Source of the DNA: Candidatus Acidiferrales bacterium
GTDB lineage: Bacteria > Acidobacteriota > Terriglobia > Acidiferrales > UBA7541
Reading direction: 5' to 3'
Assembly: GCA_035934015.1 (NCBI GenBank)
Contig: DASYYH010000003.1
Location: forward strand, 310,001 to 374,000
Length of the DNA stretch: 64,000 bases
The notes beneath the pieces were generated by a model. It did not search any database and had not been told where the DNA came from. It saw nothing but the letters and a program-made list of their open reading frames with translations. This document shows, piece after piece, positions 27,063 through 34,273 of the stretch (within the stretch, counting starts at the first letter, position 1; every line of letters begins with the position of its first letter). Both the position numbers and the translations under genes were made by a program.

Positions 27063-28631
27063 TCAGATTAACGCCACGCGCGATCTGGCTCCGTCTGCCT
27101 GTTCAACTGCGTGTCTCGACGCGCCCCGCTGCTTCTTCCGCATCTCTGTCTCAATGACCTGTCCCAATGTGACAAGCCCTCGAACAATATCCTGCTCGTC
27201 CAGCCCCGCAAATCCCAGTCGCAAGGTGTTCGGTTGCGGCTCTTGAAAATAAAAATATCTTCCCGGAACAAACAGCACGCCGCGTTCGCGCGCATGCAGG
27301 AGTAATTCTCCCGCATCGAGTCCCGCCGGCAGCGTGATCCACACCGACATTCCGCCATCCACGCGCGACCACTCCACCCCTCCAGGCAGATGCCGTTCCA
27401 TTGACTTCTCCAGCACCTCGAGCCGCCGCCGGTAAATCCGAATCATCCGTTTCATGTGCTGCTCAAGCATCCCGCGCCGGACAAATTCCGCCAGCGTCGC
27501 CTGCGCCAGTTGATCCGTATGCAGATCGCTAGCCTGCTTCAGCAGCCGCAATCTTTCGATCACTCGCTCCGGTCCCACGCACCACCCCACGCGCAATCCC
27601 GGAAACGCCACTTTTGAAAAACTGTCGATCTGAATCACTAGCCCGTTTCTGTCCATCGCCTTCAGCGACGCCACAGGATCGCCGCGCAGCCGCAATCGTG
27701 CGTAAATGTGATCTTCCACGATTGGGACTTTGAATCGCGCCGCCAGTTCCAGCAATTTCTGCCGCTCCGCCACGGGCAAGGTCGCGCCCGTGGGGTTTTG
27801 AAAATCCGGCGTCACCAGAATCATCTTCACGCGATTCTGTTCCAGCACCGCCTCGGCAACTTTCAGGTCCAGCCCTGTGTAGCGTTGCTTCGCGTGGCTT
27901 GTCTCCACGCCAGCGGGCAAGCAACGCACGCGCGCCGACGTCAGGATCGAGAGCGCGCCCGGATACGCCGGATTCTCGACGAGCACCGCGTCGCCGGGTC
28001 GCAGGAACGCTTTCGCGAGCAGGTCCAGCGATTGCTGGCAACCGTCCGTAATCAGGAGCTGTGAGTCGCGCGCCGCAATGCCTTCTACGCGCAAAATGTT
28101 CAGCAGAACTTCTTTCAGTGGCGCGTAACCATCCGACGCGCCGAGCTGCAGGATTTTCTTGCCTTCGCGCCTCAGCACAGCATTCGCGCACGTCCGCACA
28201 TCATCGACTGGAAAGAGATCCTCCGTGGGCTTCGCGCTGATGAATCCGATCGCGTCGCTTGGCACTTCCGGCATCAGCCGGCTCAGCCCGTCGCCCGCGC
28301 GCTCGTCGGCAAAAAGCGCTTCCCATCGCAACGGGCCGCTCGCCTCGCGCGGCGGCGGAGAAAACTGTCGCTGCGTCGCCGGCTCGCGGATAAACGTCCC
28401 GCGGCCCACGTATCCGACGATCAGCCCTTCCGATTCCAGCTCCGCGTACGCCGTCGCCACCGTCGTGCGGTGAATCCGCAGTTGTGTCGCGAGTTCGCGG
28501 CTCGCCGGGATGCGGTCGCCGGGCTCGAGTTCTCCGGAATGCACCAGCGCGCGCATCTGGTCGCGCAGTTGCGCGTACAGCGGAATTTCGCTTTCCGGCT
28601 GCAAATGCAGTGGTATGAATGGCCTGTTCAT
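27063..28631 (-). CDS. pdxR: MocR/PdxR-family regulator (GntR winged helix fused to aminotransferase fold)
   Basis: Transcriptional regulator with an N-terminal GntR winged helix (about 12-85, RELATQLRIHRTTVATAYAE) and a C-terminal aminotransferase I/II domain that binds pyridoxal 5'-phosphate, with the Schiff-base Lys in IDSFSKVAFPGLRVGW. Known PdxR proteins use pyridoxal phosphate to control pdxST. Here pdxS and pdxT are on the same strand 4 and 9 kb away, which supports the pdxR call; other MocR roles are possible. The ATG at 28631 starts MNRPFIPLHL. It has no ribosome binding site and follows a TATATT hexamer by 7 bases, hinting at a leaderless message. A 6+6 palindrome spans the start codon. 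Confidence 0.85.
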   Translation of the reverse strand: MNRPFIPLHLQPESEIPLYAQLRDQMRALVHSGELEPGDRIPASRELATQLRIHRTTVATAYAELESEGLIVGYVGRGTFIREPATQRQFSPPPREASGPLRWEALFADERAGDGLSRLMPEVPSDAIGFISAKPTEDLFPVDDVRTCANAVLRREGKKILQLGASDGYAPLKEVLLNILRVEGIAARDSQLLITDGCQQSLDLLAKAFLRPGDAVLVENPAYPGALSILTSARVRCLPAGVETSHAKQRYTGLDLKVAEAVLEQNRVKMILVTPDFQNPTGATLPVAERQKLLELAARFKVPIVEDHIYARLRLRGDPVASLKAMDRNGLVIQIDSFSKVAFPGLRVGWCVGPERVIERLRLLKQASDLHTDQLAQATLAEFVRRGMLEQHMKRMIRIYRRRLEVLEKSMERHLPGGVEWSRVDGGMSVWITLPAGLDAGELLLHARERGVLFVPGRYFYFQEPQPNTLRLGFAGLDEQDIVRGLVTLGQVIETEMRKKQRGASRHAVEQADGARSRVALI

Positions 28632-28638
28632 ACAGGCC
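28621..28638. promoter_or_regulatory. Palindrome over the start of the MocR/PdxR-type gene
   Basis: GGCCTG TTCATA CAGGCC is a perfect 6+6 inverted repeat that includes the ATG (28629-28631). It could be an autoregulatory operator or an RNA hairpin that hides the start codon. A second inverted repeat, AAAGAG-N9-CTCTTT (28664-28684), lies just upstream. Confidence 0.4.
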
Positions 28639-28720
28639 AATATAGACCCAAAAAACACCCTGGAAAGAGCCAAATTGTCTCTTTGGACTGGTCGCTGTGT
28701 TCAGCCGAAGTGCTGTGCGA

Positions 28721-30331
28721 TCAATTGGTTACACCGCGAAGGCGAAATCGCTGGATTTTTCCGGTAGCCGTTTTTGGCAAATTTTCGACGAAATGGATTT
28801 CTTGCGGACACTTAAAAGAGACCATTTTTTTTCGCAGCCATTCGTGAATTTCTTTTTCCAATCCGTTGCGATTTTCAATTTCGTTTTTCAAAACGACGTA
28901 CGCAACGGGATGCAGCAATCCATTTTCGTTCGCGCGCGCGACGACGGCGACTTCCGCGATCAACGGATGAGCGAGCAATGCGTTCTCGACTTCGCCCGGA
29001 GAGACCCACATGCCCGCGACCTTCATCATGTCGTCCGCGCGGCCGCAATAATGAAAAAATCCATCGGCGTCTTTTGTAAATTTATCTCCGGTGAGGACCC
29101 AGTCGCCGCGTTTTGTTTGCGAAGTCAGTTCCGGCTTGTTCCAATAACCGGCGAATGCAGCGCCACCGCGGACCCACAAATTTCCGATTTCGTTTGCGGG
29201 CACTTCGTTTTCGTGTTCGTCCACGATTTTTGCATCGCAGCCGGGAACTTCCGTGCCGCAGCTCCCCGGACGCGCCTTGCCGGGACGGCTCGCCAAGAAC
29301 ATGTGCAGCATTTCCGTCGAACCGATGGCGTCAAGAATTTCCACGCCGAATTTCTTTTTGAACTGTTCGAAGATTTCTGCGGGAAGAGCTTCTCCTGCGG
29401 ACACAGCCATGCGCAAGGATGAGCAATCGATCTGCAATCCACGCTCGGCCTCGCGAAGCAATGCGGCAAAAAAAGTAGGAACGGAAAATAAAACGGTCGG
29501 ACGGTATTTCGCAAGAATTGCGGCGGTTCGTTCCGGCTTTGGCCGCGACGGATCAAGGATCGTGCCTGCGCCGACGGAAAACGGATAGTACATTCCGTTT
29601 CCAAGGCCATAAGCAAAAAATAATTTAGAGACGGAATACGTCCGGTCTTCCGGACGCAGACCGAGAACATCCTGCGCATAACTTCGGCTGGTATACATCA
29701 TGTCCGCATGGCGATGGACCGCGGCCTTGGGCGTTCCGCCGCTGCCCGACGTATAGAGAAAAAACGCAGGGTCCGTTGACGCCGTGGGATGCGCAAGGCA
29801 ATTCGCTGGCTCCCGTTCGCATTGCTCTTCCCAGGATACCGTTGTGCGCGCGGCGAGACTTTCAACCATGGAGCGCTCGCGGTCTGCTGTTTCCGAAGCA
29901 CATTCGCCAGCAACAGCGACAACTTGCAATCCAGGAGGCCATGCATCAGAAAAGCATTCAAAGAAAACGGCCTTATGAACTATGGCGATTCGCGCGCCGG
30001 TGTCGTTGAGGTAGTATTCGTAATCCGACGCGCGAGCCATAGAATTTACGGGCACAACAACTGCACCGATTTTTGCCGCACCGAAAAAAGCAGCGATAAA
30101 TTCAATGGAATCCGGAAGAATGATGAGGACGCGATCGCCGGGCTTACAACCCCAATTGCGAAGGACATTGGCCGCACGATTGACGGCTTCGTCGACCTCG
30201 CGATAGGTGAACGCGCGAGGCTCGCCGAGGATGGCGACGCGTTCCGGATGCGCACGGGCCGGACGCGAGACGAACTCGTCGGCGATGTTGAGCTGCGCCG
30301 GGATATGAATGCGCGCTGAGGCGTCCGCCAT
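28721..30331 (-). CDS. AMP-forming acyl-CoA synthetase (benzoate-CoA ligase family)
   Basis: Adenylate-forming ligase that activates a carboxylic acid to its CoA thioester via acyl-AMP. The ATG at 30331 begins MADASARIHIPAQLN; upstream in-frame codons give an improbable extension. A3 phosphate loop YTSGSGGTPKA lies near 185, the A5 motif in DAIGSTEM, A7 in WVLTGDKF, A8 in GRADDMMKVAGMWVSPGEVE, and the catalytic Lys in KTATGKIQR near the end. Sequence style (FYTSGSGG, KLFFAYGLGN) resembles benzoate-CoA ligases, but short-chain or aryl acids are both possible. Transcribed away from the peroxiredoxin-like gene; 90 bases separate its end from pdxR. Confidence 0.88.
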   Translation of the reverse strand: MADASARIHIPAQLNIADEFVSRPARAHPERVAILGEPRAFTYREVDEAVNRAANVLRNWGCKPGDRVLIILPDSIEFIAAFFGAAKIGAVVVPVNSMARASDYEYYLNDTGARIAIVHKAVFFECFSDAWPPGLQVVAVAGECASETADRERSMVESLAARTTVSWEEQCEREPANCLAHPTASTDPAFFLYTSGSGGTPKAAVHRHADMMYTSRSYAQDVLGLRPEDRTYSVSKLFFAYGLGNGMYYPFSVGAGTILDPSRPKPERTAAILAKYRPTVLFSVPTFFAALLREAERGLQIDCSSLRMAVSAGEALPAEIFEQFKKKFGVEILDAIGSTEMLHMFLASRPGKARPGSCGTEVPGCDAKIVDEHENEVPANEIGNLWVRGGAAFAGYWNKPELTSQTKRGDWVLTGDKFTKDADGFFHYCGRADDMMKVAGMWVSPGEVENALLAHPLIAEVAVVARANENGLLHPVAYVVLKNEIENRNGLEKEIHEWLRKKMVSFKCPQEIHFVENLPKTATGKIQRFRLRGVTN

Positions 30332-30472
30332 ATTCGTGATTCTACTCCGAGGTGGAATGTTGCCCAAGCTGAAGCATGGATGCAAGCGCATCTCTCCGAC
30401 GCCGCAGGCACGAAAGTGGCATAATCGGTGCGAGCGTCGCAGCGCTTGGAACGCGGCGCGGAAGGAGCCACG

Positions 30473-31078
30473 GTGAAACTCAGCCAGGTTTTTTCGAGGC
30501 GGTACAAATTAAACACTGCGGGCGCAGCGGGAATCGCGGCGGTTGGACTTTTTGCGCTTGTGGCGATGGCGACGACGCGAAAAGCGGTTGAGTTCTTGCC
30601 GCTCAATGTTCACGTGGGCGAAAAAGCGCCAGATTTTGTCCTGCCTTCGGCAGGAGGCGGCACGGTCCGGCTGTCGCAGTTCGCGGGGCACAACGTGTTG
30701 CTCAATTTCTACGAAGGCTATTGGTGAACGTACTGCAGCGTCGAACTCGGCGAGTTCGCAAAGCACTATGCGGAATTTCAGAAGCTGAATACGGTCATCA
30801 TTGCTGTGAGCACCGATCCGATGGACAAGGCGCGCTGGGACAAAGACAAGATTCACCTTCCTTTCCCTGTTTTATCGGACCACGATCGCGTGGCGATGAA
30901 TTTGTATAACACCGTTTCGCTCTCGACGTATCCCGCGCCGGACGGCGGCAAATACAATCATGCGACACTCATCTTGATCGATGCGACGGGAACGATCCGG
31001 TGGATTTACCGCAATCCGGATTATCGAATTCGCGCGACCGTGGCGGAAGATTTGGCGGAGATTCGCAAACTTCAATAA
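30473..31078 (+). CDS. Peroxiredoxin-like (AhpC/TSA) protein with in-frame TGA, candidate selenoprotein
   Basis: Membrane-anchored or exported thiol oxidoreductase of the AhpC/TSA fold. The GTG at 30473 has AAGGAG 5 bases before it. Residues 1-37 hold a basic tail and one hydrophobic anchor, then VGEKAPDFVLPSAGGGTVRLSQFAG, which starts the fold. After NFYEGYW the frame meets TGA (30725-30727) and continues TYCSVELGEF, so the site reads U-T-Y-C where relatives have W-C-P-Y-C-x-x-EL. The downstream part (117 codons) is a full C-terminal domain ending at 31078 with no further stop. Three readings are possible: a selenocysteine UxxC protein, a recent nonsense mutation (TGC or TGT to TGA), or a sequencing error. 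The hairpin just after TGA and the absence of other decay favour selenocysteine. A Tat-type cupin gene follows after 34 bases. Confidence 0.8.
30742..30758 (+). promoter_or_regulatory. Candidate bacterial SECIS element
   Basis: A perfect 7-bp stem (CGAACTC/GAGTTCG) closed by the triloop GGC begins 14 bases after the in-frame TGA; the loop begins 22 bases after it. Bacterial SECIS elements lie within the coding region directly after UGA, with an apical loop starting in G at about this distance. The hairpin sits within a conserved coding motif, so it could partly be a side effect of coding. Confidence 0.6.
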
Positions 31079-31112
31079 AGTTCAGGGCAAAGCAACACCG
31101 GAGGAATTCAAG

Positions 31113-31565
31113 ATGATGAACCGGCGTGAAATGAGCAAACTGCTGGCGCTGGCCGCGGGCGCGCTTGCGACAGGATCGGCAAACACGTTGTCAGAGGAAC
31201 TGCGAACGCACACACAGGGGACAAGCATGCGTTCGAGCGATTCGATTGACGTGCATGATCTAATGAGCGAGCCGCTTGCGCAAATGCAAAATCCGGAAGT
31301 CACAATGCTAACGCTCACTCTCGCACCGGGCGCTACATCACATCCGCATCGCCACACCGGGCCTGTGTTCGCGTACATTCTTGAGGGATCGATATTGAAC
31401 CAAGTCGATCCCGAGCCTGCAAAGACCTACCACCCGGGCGATTTTTTCTATGAGCCACCCATGCACGTTCACCGCCAGTTCAAAAATCTGAGCACTACGG
31501 AAAGCGCAAAGGTCCTGGCGATAGAAGTACGCGAAAAGGATAAAGAGTTTACGATTGACGTATGA
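31113..31565 (+). CDS. Tat-exported cupin-domain protein
   Basis: Small secreted cupin of 150 residues. The N-terminus MMNRREMSKLLALAAGALA carries an RR pair and hydrophobic stretch typical of a Tat signal. The cupin fold shows HPHRHTGP (metal-ligand His triplet) and PGDFFYEPPMHVHRQ as the second motif. The substrate is unknown; metal-bound cupins of this sort are dioxygenases, isomerases or stress-related binding proteins. The ATG at 31113 has GGAGG at 31100-31104. It lies 34 bases after the peroxiredoxin-like gene on the same strand, so the two probably form an envelope oxidative-stress operon. Confidence 0.8.
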   Translation: MMNRREMSKLLALAAGALATGSANTLSEELRTHTQGTSMRSSDSIDVHDLMSEPLAQMQNPEVTMLTLTLAPGATSHPHRHTGPVFAYILEGSILNQVDPEPAKTYHPGDFFYEPPMHVHRQFKNLSTTESAKVLAIEVREKDKEFTIDV

Positions 31566-31669
31566 ACATTACGTCGCAAATGGACCTCTGACGACAAGCG
31601 GACCGCAAGCCCCCCCGAGCCTCTTCGCTCCGAAACTTGCCACGCATGCAATGCAACTCTTTGCGCAAT

Positions 31670-32626
31670 TTATGGCCAAGGCGCACTGCGACCGAGAAAA
31701 GCGTTGACTACGGCGACGAATTTATCAGGCTCCTCGAAGAACGGCATGTGGCCGCTTTTTTCGAAGACGACGAATCGTGAGCCGGGGATTGATTTGTGAA
31801 TGTTGTAGGCGATGAGCGGCGCAACATTCATGTCATACCGGCCACAGCCGACGAGCACGGGAAACCGGTATTTCGCAATTTCCGGATTGAGGTCGAAGCG
31901 GCGAACGTCCTGATTCACGAGACGATTGATTTCGCGATATTCCTTATCATTGGCCATTTTGGCGAGAAATTCGTCGCGATGCTCGGGAGCATAGAAGAGC
32001 ATCGATTCGTAGAGGCTCGTGGAGGCCTCCGCAGCGGCATCGGAATCTTTTTCATTCAGCGCGGCTGTGAAGGCATAGCTGTCTTCCTTGGCAGTGATGT
32101 CTGGAAAAACATCGTGGAAGAGGAACAATGTGTCGCTCCACTTAGGCGCGGCAGAATCGAGAATAATAAGACGCTCGATGTGCTGCGGAAAGCGTGCGGC
32201 ATAGGCCATAACGAGAAAACCGCCCCAGGAATGACCGAGGAGATTGATTTTATCGTAGCCGAGATGCGCGCGGAGGGCGTCGAGGTCATTGATTTGGTCA
32301 GCGAGAGTGCAAGTCTGGCCGGGCTTGAGCGGGCCTGAACGGCCAGTGCCGCGCTGGTCCCACATGACAATCTTGCGATTCAGGCCGAGTGTGTCCCAGG
32401 CGGCGGAGACATGCAGATAACTGTGGTCGAAGCCAGGACCGCCATTGGCGACGAACAGAGGAGTAGCGTCGCCGGACCCAAAGACTTCGTAATAGATCGT
32501 CGCTGTCGGGGCGTTGAATGTGGTTCCGTGCTCATCATGAGCAAAGACGCGCGGCGCAACGAGGCAGATTGCCACAGCGGCGAAAAATCCAAGAAAAGAG
32601 AGACGCCGAACCAACGGAGCGATCAT
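31670..32626 (-). CDS. Secreted alpha/beta-hydrolase (proline iminopeptidase-like)
   Basis: Exported serine hydrolase of about 318 residues. A signal peptide (about 1-29, ending in RVFA) is followed by an alpha/beta-hydrolase: oxyanion motif NGGPGFDHS, nucleophile elbow GHSWGG, and the C-terminal catalytic His in FEKSGHMPFFEEPD. The GGPG motif with WDQRGTGRS is the hallmark of the proline iminopeptidase/tricorn interacting factor subgroup, so amino-terminal Pro removal is possible but not proven. The ATG at 32626 has GGGAGG in front; a longer in-frame start exists. Transcribed toward the cupin gene. Confidence 0.85.
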   Translation of the reverse strand: MIAPLVRRLSFLGFFAAVAICLVAPRVFAHDEHGTTFNAPTATIYYEVFGSGDATPLFVANGGPGFDHSYLHVSAAWDTLGLNRKIVMWDQRGTGRSGPLKPGQTCTLADQINDLDALRAHLGYDKINLLGHSWGGFLVMAYAARFPQHIERLIILDSAAPKWSDTLFLFHDVFPDITAKEDSYAFTAALNEKDSDAAAEASTSLYESMLFYAPEHRDEFLAKMANDKEYREINRLVNQDVRRFDLNPEIAKYRFPVLVGCGRYDMNVAPLIAYNIHKSIPGSRFVVFEKSGHMPFFEEPDKFVAVVNAFLGRSAPWP

Positions 32627-32860
32627 AGAAACCTCCCGTATATTCAAAATTCAGCGCGGCAGACTAGCACGGGAAAGCGGCGCGAGGGAAGCGTTACGAA
32701 GGAGAAAAAATCAATTCGGCGGCGACAACCAGCGGGACAGCCGCGATGATTTGACGACAATTGACGAAACGCGCGGGAGCACGGCGCGTCTATGAGACTG
32801 GCGCGCGAATGAAAGTCAAAGGCGTCTAGTCCGCCAGAAGCGTAAACTCTGCGGAGCGAG

Positions 32861-34258
32861 GTGAGGAACGTGAAACACGACCGATGGCGTGCAATTTTGT
32901 TTTCTTTCGTGATGATGGCATTTGGCACGGCGTTCGTAGCCGGAACTGCAGCGGCGCAAGACCCGGCGGAACCGCCGAACGGCGCACCGAAAGTGGATTT
33001 GCTGCCGCGGCCCGCAGGAAGAATCGATCGCGCGTCGATTGATGAGAAACTCATGCGCGAAGTCATCGAGGAACAAGTGGCATGCGGGACGCGCGACACG
33101 TTTTCGTCGTGGACGGACCCGAAGCGCGGCGTCGGCTGCGGGCGCGACCACGCGCTGGCGCGCTTCCAGGAAATCGCCAAGGAATCGGGCGGACGGATGC
33201 AAGTGGTGGTGGATAAGTTTGACATGACTTTGCGCACGGGCGAGAAGGCGCATTTGGAGAACGTGTACGCAATTTTGCCGGGCAGCGATCCTTCGCTGGC
33301 GAAGACCGTGTTTATCACGAGCGGCGATTTCGATTCGCGACCGTCGCAGACGAACGATCCGAATGCGGACGCGCCGGGCGCGGATGACGATTCTTCCGGC
33401 GTTGCCGTGGCCATCGAGTCGGCACGGCTGCTGGCGAAGGGAACGTACCGTGCGACTCTGATTTTTGCAGCGCTATCGGGCGAAGAACAGGGACTGCTTG
33501 GCGCGCAAGGAATGCTGAAATATTTGCAGAACAACGGCTACACCGTCGGCGGATATTTCGACAATGACATTGTCGGCGCTGATCCCGTGCCGGGCGGGCC
33601 GCACCGGCTGCGGATGTTTTCAGGCGGAGGGCCGGATGGCGTGGATTCGCCGTCACGAGAACTGGCACGCGCGACAGAAGAAATTGACGGGCGCGAGAAC
33701 ATTCGACTGATTTTCCGCATTGACCGGCTGGGGCGCGGAGGCGACCATATGCCGTTCGTCGCCGCGGGATTGCCGGCGGCGCGTTTCACGGAACCGCAAG
33801 AGAATTACGATCATCAGCATCAGACTCCGCGGACAGAGAACGGAGTCGAGTACGGCGATCTGGCGAAGTATCTCGACTACAAATTCATGGGCAATGTGGC
33901 GTGGGACAATGCCGAAGCGTTGCGTGAGCTGGCGCTGGCACCGGCGCCGCCTACGGAAGCGACGATCACTCACGTTCCGCGAACGGCGATGGGATACGCG
34001 TTACTGAGATGGTCGGCAGCGGATGATCCCGATCGCGCAGGATTTGAGATTCTATGGCGCGACACGACGGAGCCGCGCTGGTCGGTGTATGAGTTCGTGG
34101 CGTCAGGAAACGAATTAACGCTGGACGGCGTTTCTCCGGACAATCATTTTTTTGCCATACGCAGCGTTGGCAAAAACGGAGCGCGTTCGATTGCTGTGCC
34201 GGCGGTGATGCCCGCGCGGCGATTCATGCCGCCAAGCGCAGCACCCAAGGCGAATTAG
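32861..34258 (+). CDS. Secreted M28-family metallopeptidase with C-terminal fibronectin III-like domain
   Basis: Exported zinc-dependent peptidase. Signal peptide about 1-33, catalytic domain about 60-370, and a C-terminal domain (about 375-455) resembling fibronectin III (ATITHVPRTAMGYALLRW). Zinc-site parts expected of M28: GADDDSSG (Asp), SGEEQGLLG (Glu pair), FDNDIVGAD (Asp) and DHQHQTPRTENG (His). The first ligand, which should be His in GHxDS, is Asp here (GDFDSRP), one base away from a His codon. The protein may thus have altered metal binding or be a non-peptidase relative. The GTG at 32861 (MRNVKHDR) or the GTG at 32870 could start the protein. Converges on the hybrid kinase gene. 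Confidence 0.85.
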   Translation: MRNVKHDRWRAILFSFVMMAFGTAFVAGTAAAQDPAEPPNGAPKVDLLPRPAGRIDRASIDEKLMREVIEEQVACGTRDTFSSWTDPKRGVGCGRDHALARFQEIAKESGGRMQVVVDKFDMTLRTGEKAHLENVYAILPGSDPSLAKTVFITSGDFDSRPSQTNDPNADAPGADDDSSGVAVAIESARLLAKGTYRATLIFAALSGEEQGLLGAQGMLKYLQNNGYTVGGYFDNDIVGADPVPGGPHRLRMFSGGGPDGVDSPSRELARATEEIDGRENIRLIFRIDRLGRGGDHMPFVAAGLPAARFTEPQENYDHQHQTPRTENGVEYGDLAKYLDYKFMGNVAWDNAEALRELALAPAPPTEATITHVPRTAMGYALLRWSAADDPDRAGFEILWRDTTEPRWSVYEFVASGNELTLDGVSPDNHFFAIRSVGKNGARSIAVPAVMPARRFMPPSAAPKAN

Positions 34259-34273
34259 CGCGCCATTTGCGAA

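Noticed and set aside
30806-31078. A separate short gene starting at ATG 30806.
   Set aside because: It is the in-frame continuation of the peroxiredoxin-like gene after the TGA. There is no ribosome binding site and the protein would lack its redox centre.
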